Part shown: one piece after another, positions 7,759 to 15,803 of the stretch
How the letters are laid out: each line of letters starts with the position of its first letter
Numbering within the stretch: position 1 is the first letter of the stretch
From: Bacteroides bouchesdurhonensis
GTDB lineage: Bacteria; Bacteroidota; Bacteroidia; Bacteroidales; Bacteroidaceae
Assembly (NCBI RefSeq): GCF_900155865.1
Contig: NZ_LT707006.1
Span: forward strand, 3,202,577 to 3,266,576
DNA length: 64,000 nucleotides
Direction: 5' to 3'
Notes under the pieces: model-generated
The model's input: only the letters and a program-made list of their open reading frames with translations
Databases searched by the model: none
Told to the model about the DNA's origin: nothing
Made by a program: the position numbers and the translations under genes

Positions 7759-8751
7759 TTACTTTTTTATTACAACTGCCATAGTGCTAACAGTCGTTCC
7801 ACTTTCCTTGAATTCACCTGCTCCGATTTCAAAAACTTCTCCATGAACTTCTTCCAACCATTCCCGGAAGTCAACACATTTCTTTTCAGACGCGAATTTC
7901 CAATGCTGACTGGTAATAGCTGCAAGAATTCCACCTTCTTCCAAGCGTTCATACATAAGTCTTACATGGTCAATATCCTGATTACCGGAAAACGGAGGAT
8001 TAGCAATAATTTTAGTGTAATGTCCTACACTGTCTTTCGTAAAATCTTCATCAAGCAATATTACGTTATCAAGTGTATGAAGAAACTCCCTGTTTTCTGG
8101 CATCAGTTCATAGCATTCAACTGTTACTGACGGGCACGACCGGTGAATCGCTTTTATCAGAGCACCACGTCCGGCACTTGGTTCAAGTACGGTATCTGTT
8201 TCGTGAATTCCACCGGCAAGCATTACCAGCCAGTCTGCAATATCAGCAGGTGTTTCAAAGAACTGAAAATCTTTTTGCAAATCGCATCGCTTACCTTCTT
8301 TCAAGATGGAGAACACACGTTCCGGATTAAAAGGAAATGTGAATCCCTGTATCTTACCTCCCTGCCATGAGCCGCCAGCTTCTTCTATCCATTTCTTTGC
8401 TTCAGCATAGGATTTCTTATTGAATTGTACTTTCGGAAGTTTGAGAACACTATCCTCAAGAGTACAATGTTTCAGTATTTCTTCCACATTCCATTTCTTA
8501 CCTTCATCAGCCTGCTTCTTCTTTTCATCATCTGGAGCGTCTGGCGCTAACAGCGAAGATATTTTCGCAATAACCATATTACTCGCATCCATGAAAGTAT
8601 TAACACAGGAAAGCGCTTCCATAAGAAATTCAGTATCAACATATCCGGCAGCGTCATAAACATCTATGCCTTCAGTCATATCCGACAATTCATTGAGCTG
8701 GGCTACACTACCACGTAACGTTTTTATTAAAGTCTCTTTGTTGTTCATCAT
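7759..8751 (-). CDS. DNA adenine-N6 methyltransferase (class I, NPPF type)
   Basis: A 330-residue protein. The SAM-binding motif I is LEPSAGRGALIKAI (about 189-202) and the catalytic motif IV is ANPPFSG (250-256), typical of N6-adenine methyltransferases. The first 150 residues form a separate helical and mixed domain of unknown role (FNKKSYAEAKKWIEEAGG, then GGKIQGFTFPFNPERVF). No target-recognition domain or restriction partner is seen, so it is probably an orphan phage methyltransferase that protects phage DNA or marks it for regulation. Its start overlaps the recombinase gene by 44 bases. Confidence 0.88.
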   Translation of the reverse strand: MMNNKETLIKTLRGSVAQLNELSDMTEGIDVYDAAGYVDTEFLMEALSCVNTFMDASNMVIAKISSLLAPDAPDDEKKKQADEGKKWNVEEILKHCTLEDSVLKLPKVQFNKKSYAEAKKWIEEAGGSWQGGKIQGFTFPFNPERVFSILKEGKRCDLQKDFQFFETPADIADWLVMLAGGIHETDTVLEPSAGRGALIKAIHRSCPSVTVECYELMPENREFLHTLDNVILLDEDFTKDSVGHYTKIIANPPFSGNQDIDHVRLMYERLEEGGILAAITSQHWKFASEKKCVDFREWLEEVHGEVFEIGAGEFKESGTTVSTMAVVIKK

Positions 8752-9814
8752 AACTTTTTTGTAAATAAATTCTTGTTGTATCTACACTACCATGACCAAG
8801 AAGGTCTGCTAATTGAATTACATCTTTGGTTTTCTTCAGGAACATTTTAGCAAAGAAGTGCCGGAAGGCGTGAGCGTGCATTTTTTTCGAATCAATACCA
8901 CAATGTTTACCCCATACTTTCAGATGCTGTGAAAGACCTCTTTGAGTCAACGGCCCGAATCTCCCAACAGCAAGAGTACCGGACTTGCCTGTCTCCTTTA
9001 TATAGTCCTTCACTTCCCTCTGCAATTGCTTTTGGAAAAAGAAACGCCGATACTTGTTCCCTTTCCCTTTCAAAACAACTTCGCCGGCCGCTATATCCTC
9101 CCACGTGAATTGCTGAAACTCCGAGAGCCGAGCTCCTGTAGTACCCAATACCTTAATGAAGAAATAGTAATCCTTGTTGAGTTTTGTTTTCAGATACTCC
9201 AGTAACCTATTATATTCCTCTTCTGTCGGCACATTGTTTACATCCAACTTGCGTTTCATTCTAGGTCGTTTCAGTTCAATAGGTTTCTTCACCCATTTGG
9301 AGAACTTCTCAATGGCTGTAATACGTAATCGAATGGTAGCTGGAGAAAGTTTTTCCTCTTCAAGGCTTTTTATAAATCGTCTGCAATTATCCATATTTAG
9401 TTCATTGGCGTATTCAAAATATTTTCTCAACGAGGTATAATAGACATCAATTGTGTGAGAGGAATAATCATTGTTATCAGTCAACCATATTATAAAATCA
9501 TTAAGCAGTTTCTTATTCTTCTCTGAAATAACCTCAAGTTTCTCCAAAGGCTTTACAGCCTTTTCCCGTCGGCCATATCCGATTTTAAGATAAGACAATA
9601 AATCACAAACAGCCTCACACATAAACGAATGGCGCACCATAGCATCAGCATTTTTATGTTTATATTTATAATAACCATGACGATTGATTTCTTCGGAATT
9701 TTCAAGAAAATCAGTCACATATTTGATGTATTTCCCGATGCTATCATAGCTCCTACCCGTCGTATACAGGTAGGATATGTAATCTACCAATATTTGTTTT
9801 CGTTTATCATCCAT
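8708..9814 (-). CDS. Tyrosine recombinase (phage integrase-like, XerD-type)
   Basis: A 368-residue protein. Residues 100-180 form a SAM-like core-binding domain (SSHTIDVYYTSLRKYFEYA). The catalytic domain has R229 (GARLSEF), a Lys near 252, H315-x-x-R318 (HAFRH), H341 (LLGHGSVDTT) and the nucleophile Y350 (RIYLQ), so all key residues are present. It is unusual in lying in the middle of the leftward early operon, far from the likely attachment site at the right end. It could be the working integrase, a dimer resolvase or an invertase. It overlaps the methyltransferase gene by 44 bases. Confidence 0.92.
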   Translation of the reverse strand: MDDKRKQILVDYISYLYTTGRSYDSIGKYIKYVTDFLENSEEINRHGYYKYKHKNADAMVRHSFMCEAVCDLLSYLKIGYGRREKAVKPLEKLEVISEKNKKLLNDFIIWLTDNNDYSSHTIDVYYTSLRKYFEYANELNMDNCRRFIKSLEEEKLSPATIRLRITAIEKFSKWVKKPIELKRPRMKRKLDVNNVPTEEEYNRLLEYLKTKLNKDYYFFIKVLGTTGARLSEFQQFTWEDIAAGEVVLKGKGNKYRRFFFQKQLQREVKDYIKETGKSGTLAVGRFGPLTQRGLSQHLKVWGKHCGIDSKKMHAHAFRHFFAKMFLKKTKDVIQLADLLGHGSVDTTRIYLQKSYDEQQRDFNKNVTW

Positions 9815-9830
9815 TTTTTTGATTTGAGAG

Positions 9831-10439
9831 TTAATACTTCATCCCGTGCATCTTTTCACGGAGTTCGTTATACTTCATTTTCTGCTCGATGTGCCAAAGC
9901 AGGTTTATATCTAAGTGCTTGGCAAGCCCGAAGATAGATAGTATCATATCATTCACGGCTGTAGGAAAATCAAATATTCCGTCATACCTAACAGGAAGTG
10001 TAGAGATGGAATAGATTGATTCGGTAAAAGTTTCGCCTTTACAGGCTTCTGCCATATCTTCAATACAGTCATCAATATCTCCATTGGCAAGTTCAAGGTT
10101 TATTCCTCGAAGTCCTGCAAGATCAAGCAAGCGGATAACAGCATCAGCTAATTCTTCTTCGATTGAACCTTTAATGGTTTCGTTATATGCAACTTCGTAA
10201 CCGCGCTCTTTGGGAATGTCAGAATCCAATCCTTGACAAATGCGGCTGTTAGCAATCTTCTTATTATACCGATCAACATTAGCACGCCTTCCTTTTCTAT
10301 CTGCTTCCACAGCTTCCATCAGTTCAGAAATCACAAGGCAAAGAAAATGATTGTTACTTAGCTCTTGATCGTGAAACCCATGTTCACAAGCTGTTTTATA
10401 TGCTTTGTCTCTTAATTCATTTAAATTCATTTTACTCAT
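9831..10439 (-). CDS. MazG-like nucleotide pyrophosphohydrolase-type protein
   Basis: A 202-residue all-helical protein with the paired acidic motifs of the MazG/dUTPase-alpha superfamily: LVISELMEAVEADRKGR (about 31-47, ExxxE) and EEELADAVIRLLDLAG (about 93-108, EExxxD). These bind magnesium and hydrolyse non-canonical or regulatory nucleoside triphosphates. A second helical half (DIDDCIEDMAEACKGE, then EQKMKYNELREKM) ends with an asparagine-poor basic tail. It starts 16 bases upstream of the recombinase gene. The substrate is unknown; phage MazG proteins may adjust the nucleotide pool or lower (p)ppGpp. Confidence 0.78.
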   Translation of the reverse strand: MSKMNLNELRDKAYKTACEHGFHDQELSNNHFLCLVISELMEAVEADRKGRRANVDRYNKKIANSRICQGLDSDIPKERGYEVAYNETIKGSIEEELADAVIRLLDLAGLRGINLELANGDIDDCIEDMAEACKGETFTESIYSISTLPVRYDGIFDFPTAVNDMILSIFGLAKHLDINLLWHIEQKMKYNELREKMHGMKY

Positions 10440-10450
10440 CCTTGTAATGC

Positions 10451-10957
10451 TTAAATATATCTATCCAATTCCTTTTCTAATAATTCTCCATCTATTTCAG
10501 GAAACAGCCTCAGAACTAAATCCAAAGATTTACAATAATTGTTACTGTATTCTTCAGTATCCATTAATCGAAGTACCATAGAACAAAAGATACTTTTTGT
10601 GTCTCTTAATTCGCCTTTCATCAGCAACTTTGATAGTTCGATAATTTGACTAGCAGGATTATGAAATTTTCCGTTTATATATTGAAAAATTATTCTTCCT
10701 TCAAATTGGCATATTTCACAATCTAATTCACAATCAATGTACTCTATTTTACTATCTATGAATTCACAATAAACACATTCACTATTAGAAGCAAATAAAA
10801 TTGCAAAATCATAGATATCATCACTATTACCTACAATTATTGAAGTAGATTCAAGAGTTTCCGAAACACCATTATTCCACTTTGCATCTTCAATCAGTTC
10901 CCTCACATATTCTTGAACTCTTGTGATGTTCTGCTCTATTAAATCTTTTTTACTCAT
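10451..10957 (-). CDS. Hypothetical phage protein, cysteine-rich middle
   Basis: A 168-residue acidic protein with a repetitive middle (about 75-105) in which Cys, Ile and Glu alternate, including CEFIDSKIEYIDCELDCEIC. That hints at a short beta-strand repeat or a metal site. The N- and C-terminal parts are helical. It is not recognised. It sits 11 bases upstream of the MazG-like gene in the same unit. Confidence 0.55.
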   Translation of the reverse strand: MSKKDLIEQNITRVQEYVRELIEDAKWNNGVSETLESTSIIVGNSDDIYDFAILFASNSECVYCEFIDSKIEYIDCELDCEICQFEGRIIFQYINGKFHNPASQIIELSKLLMKGELRDTKSIFCSMVLRLMDTEEYSNNYCKSLDLVLRLFPEIDGELLEKELDRYI

Positions 10958-10980
10958 AATTTCAATTCAATTAAGTTCGA

Positions 10981-11226
10981 TTATTTTTTTGCAATATTCT
11001 CCCAAAAAGCAACGCCTTCAGGAGTACCATTAAAAGGGAATGAAATAGCTAGAAACCGATGAAAACAGCAATCAACATCTAACAAATTGTTCATCCGCTC
11101 TTCATTTGTCATTGAGAAGTCAGGACACTCAATATTAAATGTCTCATTTGCTCTTTCTGTATTATATTTCCATTGATTGAAAATACCTAGTCTTTCTAAT
11201 TTTTCTATTTTTTCATTCCTCTTCAT
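10981..11226 (-). CDS. Small hypothetical phage protein, first gene of unit A
   Basis: An 81-residue protein (start MKRNEKIEKLERLGIFNQWK), lysine- and glutamate-rich at the N-terminus, then an aromatic C-terminal part. It is not recognised. It is the first gene downstream of repeated promoter element A, whose -7 box lies about 30 bases before the ATG. Confidence 0.55.
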   Translation of the reverse strand: MKRNEKIEKLERLGIFNQWKYNTERANETFNIECPDFSMTNEERMNNLLDVDCCFHRFLAISFPFNGTPEGVAFWENIAKK

Positions 11227-11255
11227 GTTGATTGACTTTTAATGCTTTACGTCTA

Positions 11256-11316
11256 TAAAGGTAATCTTTATTGACAAGTTTAGCAAACAGAATCTTCGCC
11301 ATTTTAACGCCATTTT
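11256..11316 (-). promoter_or_regulatory. Repeated phage promoter/operator, copy A
   Basis: Read on the minus strand: two tandem AAAATGGCG boxes with an 11-base period (11308-11316 and 11297-11305), a -33 TTTG (11284-11287), exactly 20 bases of spacer, then the -7 box TACCTTTA (11256-11263). The same layout with the same spacings occurs at 15.0, 19.9 and 26.7 kb. It drives the 81-aa gene and the leftward genes behind it. Confidence 0.75.
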
Positions 11317-11557
11317 ACTCGGTCTTTTTCTTCAACAATTCAAGTATTATTCTCTCACTCTCTCTTAATCCATCAAGATAGCCTTTTGCATGTTCACCGG
11401 CATTATACACTATAAAAGAGAGGATCAACAAAAACAGTCCGAGCGAACGATTCCAGTATGGAAGTTGGGCTGTGAACGGCTTGATTGTTATAGAAAAGTG
11501 TCCTACATATAGCAGGAACACAAACAAAATCACACATGAAATAATTGTTGTTTTCAT
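11315..11557 (-). CDS. Small membrane protein (80 aa)
   Basis: The ATG at 11557 lies one base after the stop of the upstream gene and starts MKTTIISCVILFVFLLYVGH, a transmembrane helix. A second helix follows (about 33-52, LGLFLLILSFIVYNAG), and then a charged C-terminus (RESERIILELLKKKTE). The in-frame ATG at 11635 is rejected as it lies inside the previous gene. It is the last gene of unit B and its stop touches copy A of the promoter. It could be a holin-like or superinfection protein, but nothing proves this. Confidence 0.55.
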   Translation of the reverse strand: MKTTIISCVILFVFLLYVGHFSITIKPFTAQLPYWNRSLGLFLLILSFIVYNAGEHAKGYLDGLRESERIILELLKKKTE

Positions 11558-11558
11558 A

Positions 11559-12110
11559 TTAATCTGTAAATAAATTAAGTTGAGTTGTAAACTCGGGTTT
11601 ATAAATTCTAAATTTACGGTTAAAGAAAGTCTCAAAGGCTGTTACAATTTCAGAGATGGTATTATCAGCAATTCCTAATAATTTATCATCGGCAACTATA
11701 AGAGATAAAGCCTTGTCAAGAGTCATTTTCTTCTCAATAAACAGGGAATACACCAAATATCTACGGGTATATTCCCCAGCCTCGAGTGACTCAACTTCTT
11801 CAGGAGTGGCCTTTCTCTTGTACAATACTTTATACCAATGTGTTTCAGCAGTACGAGCACGCTTTTGTCTCGGTAACAAGTCATAAAACACGGCAATTTC
11901 ATTCTTTTGGATACACTTATGTTTTTTACGAACACCATACATCACATAAGGAGTGTTCCAATCAGGATGAGTCTTTCGATATTCAAGCTCCAGCTCTCGA
12001 TCAATAAGATCTTGCTCAAAGTCTTGTTTCATTAACCATTCCTCGAACCAAGCAGCAAGTGCTTCTTCTCGATCATAATAATCTTTTCCATTTATACATA
12101 AGGGAATCAT
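11559..12110 (-). CDS. Hypothetical phage protein (183 aa)
   Basis: A 183-residue soluble, charged protein starting MIPLCINGKDYYDREEALAAW. The middle is basic (YGVRKKHKC, then LLPRQKRARTAETHWYKVLYKRKATPEE) and the C-terminal half is helical (KALSLIVADDKLLGIADNTI). No known domain is recognised. It starts 5 bases after the PAPS reductase-like gene. Confidence 0.55.
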   Translation of the reverse strand: MIPLCINGKDYYDREEALAAWFEEWLMKQDFEQDLIDRELELEYRKTHPDWNTPYVMYGVRKKHKCIQKNEIAVFYDLLPRQKRARTAETHWYKVLYKRKATPEEVESLEAGEYTRRYLVYSLFIEKKMTLDKALSLIVADDKLLGIADNTISEIVTAFETFFNRKFRIYKPEFTTQLNLFTD

Positions 12111-12115
12111 AATAA

Positions 12116-12829
12116 CTATTTTTGTTGCATTTCACGTTTAAATCTTTCCTCTAAATCAAAAATGGTTTCTCCACTATTACGCCGATAGGGTCTATCGGTA
12201 TTTAACTGAAGTTCTTTCAGCTTTTTCCAATACCATGGAAGGTACAAATACATATTCTTCAACTCCTTCAAGTTCTTATTTCCACAACACCAGCAACTCA
12301 CACGATCAAGTAGTTCATATAGCCTTACTCCATCCTCATGCCAAACAAAGCCTTTTGTGTAACAGTACTGGAGTGCATCTGCTTCAGTAATGCCCCAATC
12401 ACGAAGTGGTAAAACCCGATTTGGTCGTTTTTCCTTTTCAAAGCGATGGGTCTCATCGGCAGCAATACCGACATAATCAATTCCGTCTTTTGTGTGAGCT
12501 TTCAATGCACGAAGTTTTTCACTCGTTCCCCACCGGCATGTTCCCCCACACCAACTATATCCTTTTTTATGGATAATATTGGTCCCTCTTTTCTTAACCG
12601 GCCTTTCAAACATTGTCCAAAGAAAAGGTTGCTCCGGATGCAGTTCTGTATATTTAATGCCAAGTTTTTTAAGAATTGGAAGAACAGCATCACGAGTGTT
12701 ATAGATTGCCTGAAATTCCATACCTGTATCATAGAAAACGACTTCATCCAACTGATATCCTTTATCTATTAGCATGAAAAGCATTGCCAAGGAATCCTTT
12801 CCAAAGCTGACTGAAGCATAATATTTCAT
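12116..12829 (-). CDS. PAPS reductase-like PP-loop protein
   Basis: A 237-residue protein with the PP-loop SFGKDSLAM at 8-16, which binds ATP or adenylyl sulfate. Cysteines at 94, 98 (WCGGTCRWGTSEK) and 179, 181, 182 (CWCCGNKN) could hold an iron-sulfur cluster or zinc, as in phage members of the phosphoadenosine phosphosulfate reductase family. The C-terminal LFER-type redox motif of true CysH is not seen, so sulfate assimilation is unlikely. Related PP-loop proteins act in DNA phosphorothioation (DndC) and tRNA thiolation. Its job in the phage is unknown. Confidence 0.82.
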   Translation of the reverse strand: MKYYASVSFGKDSLAMLFMLIDKGYQLDEVVFYDTGMEFQAIYNTRDAVLPILKKLGIKYTELHPEQPFLWTMFERPVKKRGTNIIHKKGYSWCGGTCRWGTSEKLRALKAHTKDGIDYVGIAADETHRFEKEKRPNRVLPLRDWGITEADALQYCYTKGFVWHEDGVRLYELLDRVSCWCCGNKNLKELKNMYLYLPWYWKKLKELQLNTDRPYRRNSGETIFDLEERFKREMQQK

Positions 12830-12850
12830 ACAAAAAATTTAATAGACAAG

Positions 12851-13177
12851 TCACTTTTTCTTCTTTGCCCTCTGATTATTAATCTGTGACATACACATAC
12901 GGCACCAGGAAGTCAACAAATGATATTCCTTACCTTTTCTCACCACTATACGATTGTAGAACCGGTTCAAGTAGAAGTAATTTCCGCAATGGGTACATTT
13001 TTTCATTTCACGTCCTGAATCATCTATAATCCGATTACGCGGCTTACGACGAATTAGAGTACAACTTTTACACTTCTCATCAGTTTCGCGGTGCCGCCGG
13101 CAATGTGATAAGGATTTTGCTCCACATTTAGCAAACACCTTACAATCTCTACGAGGTATTGATTGACACACATTCAT
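12851..13177 (-). CDS. Zinc-ribbon protein (108 aa)
   Basis: A 108-residue basic protein. The C-terminal half holds a CxxC knuckle CTHCGNYFYLNRFYNR (about 61-76) and a second CxxC pair (WCRMC) near 91-95, so four cysteines form a likely zinc ribbon. The N-terminal half adds C-x-x-x-x-x-x-C pairs (DCKVFAKC) and KCKSC. It is like small zinc proteins common in phages and probably binds nucleic acid. Its start overlaps the stop of the upstream gene by 4 bases. Confidence 0.6.
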   Translation of the reverse strand: MNVCQSIPRRDCKVFAKCGAKSLSHCRRHRETDEKCKSCTLIRRKPRNRIIDDSGREMKKCTHCGNYFYLNRFYNRIVVRKGKEYHLLTSWCRMCMSQINNQRAKKKK

Positions 13178-13638
13178 GGCTTCCTCGCATTCAAGAATTT
13201 ATTTACTACACGAGAAAGTACATCCTCATTCTCCGGCATCAGCCATTCTTTTGCAACGTTCCAAGCAATACTCATAGCAGGATTGAAGTTATCCTTCCTG
13301 ACTGTGTGATGAGACAAACGTCCTTCAGTGGGCTTCAAACCCTTATCATGTAAGATACACAGTCCATTCTCGAAAAAAGCACAATACTCCTTACCAGCAA
13401 CGGGCTGAATCATCGGAATAGCAATATTAATAACCCCTAAGAATATACCAGCAGCCCAGTTCGTCAGCGCTAACCTGTCGGCATAACCTGCATCAATAAT
13501 TCGTTCAATATCATCAGGAGTACCTAAACATGGCGTATGACATTGTTGTTTACAAACACTGCATGAGCATTGTACAGGTACACGACCTGAAGCCCTCATT
13601 ACCCTTTGTAATGAGGTTTCTTTTGATAATTCTCTCAT
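13174..13638 (-). CDS. YkgJ-like zinc/iron-chelating cysteine-cluster protein
   Basis: A 154-residue protein with cysteines C24, C26, C29, C33, C37 (CSCSVCKQQCHTPC), then TPDDIERI, and a later pair (CAFFENGLCILHDKGLKPTEGR). That is the CxxxCxxCC...C...C pattern of the YkgJ family, in which the second half reads C-x-F-L-x-x-G-x-C-x-I-H-x-x-K-P. It therefore probably binds zinc or iron. The role is not known for the family. It is coupled to the zinc-ribbon gene (4-base overlap). Confidence 0.62.
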   Translation of the reverse strand: MRELSKETSLQRVMRASGRVPVQCSCSVCKQQCHTPCLGTPDDIERIIDAGYADRLALTNWAAGIFLGVINIAIPMIQPVAGKEYCAFFENGLCILHDKGLKPTEGRLSHHTVRKDNFNPAMSIAWNVAKEWLMPENEDVLSRVVNKFLNARKP

Positions 13639-13666
13639 AGTAAATTATTTGAGATACTACAAATTA

Positions 13667-14314
13667 TTAAACATCGCCCCACAGCTTTACTGCAAGGTCA
13701 TAATTTTTTTTAGCCTCTTTTACTGCTTTATTGGCATAAGCCATAGCGTATGTATGCTCGCGTCGGTACTTACCGGACTTCAATCCTTCGTGATATTCTT
13801 TTGCTTGTTCCAACTTATGTTCGTAGAAATCTATACTTTCCGGCATGGACAAGTTTATCGTATTAGCCCTTTTTTCCCAATACTTCGCAACTCTTTCATG
13901 TTCGGCAGCCTTATCGCTAAACTCAACGCTTTTCCCCATATTGTTCCACGCATCATCTATCGCTTTTCTGTGTCGCTTCTCGCTATGATGTCCCACTTTG
14001 ATAGGCTCACCTAGAGAAAGAAAATCCTTATCTTTATTGGACTTGTTGTAATATTCACAGCTTTTCTGTACAGCAGATGTAGCCCATTCATGACGACGTT
14101 CAGCTCTTTGTTTGGCCCACTCTTGCACATTAAAGCCATCAGCCCGTACGATTGAGTAGTAATAGAATCCATCACGTTCGTAAATGAGGTTGAAAACAAT
14201 ACATTCATTTTCTTTTCCATACTTGGTGGTAACTTCAATAGTTTCACCTTTTTCGTGCTTCTCATCACACTTTGCCAAAAATACATTTGGCGCAAATTTG
14301 TAATACGTGTTCAT
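13667..14314 (-). CDS. DUF3560-like protein
   Basis: I place the start at the ATG at 14314 (MNTYYKFAPNVFLAKCDEKH). The longer frame to 14566 runs into the neighbouring gene. The 215-residue protein has an N-terminal part with CDEKHEKGE, and a helical body containing VGHHSEKRHRKAIDDAW and KAAEHERVAKYWEKRA, which resemble the DUF3560 family often carried by plasmids and phages. The rest is a long charged coiled coil. Function is unknown. It lies in unit B, 49 bases after the RarA-C-like gene. Confidence 0.62.
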   Translation of the reverse strand: MNTYYKFAPNVFLAKCDEKHEKGETIEVTTKYGKENECIVFNLIYERDGFYYYSIVRADGFNVQEWAKQRAERRHEWATSAVQKSCEYYNKSNKDKDFLSLGEPIKVGHHSEKRHRKAIDDAWNNMGKSVEFSDKAAEHERVAKYWEKRANTINLSMPESIDFYEHKLEQAKEYHEGLKSGKYRREHTYAMAYANKAVKEAKKNYDLAVKLWGDV

Positions 14315-14363
14315 TTTTTTAATTAAATTGGTTTGACTTATATGAAAAATGATGAAACCACAG

Positions 14364-14939
14364 CTACTTAGCCGTGGTTTCATCATTAAATAACTTTGGT
14401 TGACTGGGTTGAACCAAATCATCGAATAAACCAGGAACACGAGGTTGTAACGCCTTGTATTCTTCCTGAAAGAATTCTTCTTTGGTTCTCCCATGTTTTT
14501 TACCCTTTCGTGTATGTACATCGAAAGTGTAATCTGGAATAGGAATAGGGTAACGCCTGACATCATTTATCCACTTTTCTATATCAATATCCTTTCTATC
14601 ATAGATGAAGTTTTGCAAATGATCCGCATCACGATTCTTTCTACATTCACAAAGGAGAATAACAGCTTTACTGACAAATATCCTCCCTTTGGGTTCAGTA
14701 GCAGTCTTGTTTACCAGCTCATGCCCCTGCCACAATGCTTCTATCTCTTTAGTAATGATTCCATAGCAATCTTCAGCACTAATGGTAAACAGACGCTTCC
14801 ACACATAATCGCGGTACCCACTCGCCCAAAGTTCCAATGCAAAAAAGCCGGCTACCCCGGTGTCGGCTCGCCTAATGGCTTTCTGCATTGCAGAACTCAC
14901 CTCAAAGAAATCATATCCGCAAACTGTTCTTATAATCAT
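14364..14939 (-). CDS. Stand-alone RarA/MgsA C-terminal-like protein
   Basis: A 191-residue protein whose first 100 residues (YDFFEVSSAMQKAIRRADTG, then FFALELWASGYRDYVWKRLF and TISAEDCYG) resemble the C-terminal tetramerisation part of the clamp-loader-related ATPase RarA/MgsA. In RarA the matching segment reads as D-x-A-L-x-W-L-A-R-x-L-E-x-G-x-D-P and S-E-D-I-G. No AAA+ ATPase domain is present. It may bind host SSB or replication forks as a stand-alone version of that domain. It is the first gene after promoter copy B. The match is from memory, not a search. Confidence 0.65.
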   Translation of the reverse strand: MIIRTVCGYDFFEVSSAMQKAIRRADTGVAGFFALELWASGYRDYVWKRLFTISAEDCYGIITKEIEALWQGHELVNKTATEPKGRIFVSKAVILLCECRKNRDADHLQNFIYDRKDIDIEKWINDVRRYPIPIPDYTFDVHTRKGKKHGRTKEEFFQEEYKALQPRVPGLFDDLVQPSQPKLFNDETTAK

Positions 14940-14980
14940 AATTCTAATTTAATGGTTTGACTTTTAGTTTATTACATCAG

Positions 14981-15041
14981 TAAAATTAGCTAAAAAAGGC
15001 GAATATGACAAACAGAATGGACGCCATTTAAACGCCTTTTT
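14981..15041 (-). promoter_or_regulatory. Repeated phage promoter/operator, copy B
   Basis: Minus strand: boxes AAAAAGGCG (15033-15041) and TAAATGGCG (15022-15030) with an 11-base period, -33 TTTG (15009-15012), 20-base spacer, -7 box TAATTTTA (14981-14988). It is the most diverged of the four copies but keeps all spacings. It drives the RarA-C-like gene and unit B. Confidence 0.7.
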
Positions 15042-15050
15042 TACAGACTA

Positions 15051-15803
15051 TTAGAATTTGAATTTGCATGATATATTATATTGAACGAGCTGCTTTGTTT
15101 TGTCTTTCCCATTAGTGGTTGCACTCTTTAGCAAAATACTATCACCAAAATTCTTTTTGATAAAGAGGATAGATTTACGTTCCTCTTCCTGATTCCTTAT
15201 AGAAGCAAGCCCACCAGCGTTTACAAAAGTGTTCTTTTGCTCAAAATTATACCGCAAATCGGTTAAAACCTTACGTTCTTTGTACTTCATGTAACAAGAA
15301 ATCCAAAAATCTTCCTTCAAACGTATTTCCTCATTCCACCAAGTGTTTTTGTTATAGATTACTCCATAACTGCAACCGGTTATCATTTTCGAAAGAGAAA
15401 GAAAAGCGGATTCATCATACATTACCGGCGATATCCGAGCGGTGAAGCCAAACAGATGTACATCCATCATACTGGCCATCTCAAATAATGACTGAATGAT
15501 ATTGGTTATCTTATCTTTATCCTTTATCCGGCTAGGTTCTCCTTTTTCCACATAAATAGGTTTGCAGGCATGGACATCATCATCAAGCATGAAAAGTTCT
15601 CCAAAATGCTTTGCCATCCAGTTACGTTTCGGGATGAGGCCCATAACGTCGTCAGGATGAGTAACAATTTCACATTCCGGGTTAAATTGTTGATATAAGT
15701 CAGCTTGACTTTCAGCAACGCAAATGATAGGATCGTTCACCAACTTTTTAGCGAACACCCGGTCATGGCGTTTATGACTTGGTATTACTATCTTGCAGGG
15801 CAT
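15051..15803 (-). CDS. GT-A-type glycosyltransferase-like protein
   Basis: A 250-residue protein. It starts MPCKIVIPSHKRHDRVFAKK, then has an E-S-Q-x-D-x-Y segment and GLIPKRNWMAKHFGELFMLDDDVHA. The DDD motif (about 73-75) is a metal-binding site of GT-A glycosyltransferases, and the PSxxR start and RN-before-DDD layout resemble the phage TET-associated glycosyltransferases described in comparative work on DNA hypermodification. It overlaps the ParB-like gene by 32 bases, so the two are coupled. A role in glycosylating phage DNA is an inference; no TET/JBP enzyme is visible in this window. Confidence 0.68.
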   Translation of the reverse strand: MPCKIVIPSHKRHDRVFAKKLVNDPIICVAESQADLYQQFNPECEIVTHPDDVMGLIPKRNWMAKHFGELFMLDDDVHACKPIYVEKGEPSRIKDKDKITNIIQSLFEMASMMDVHLFGFTARISPVMYDESAFLSLSKMITGCSYGVIYNKNTWWNEEIRLKEDFWISCYMKYKERKVLTDLRYNFEQKNTFVNAGGLASIRNQEEERKSILFIKKNFGDSILLKSATTNGKDKTKQLVQYNISCKFKF

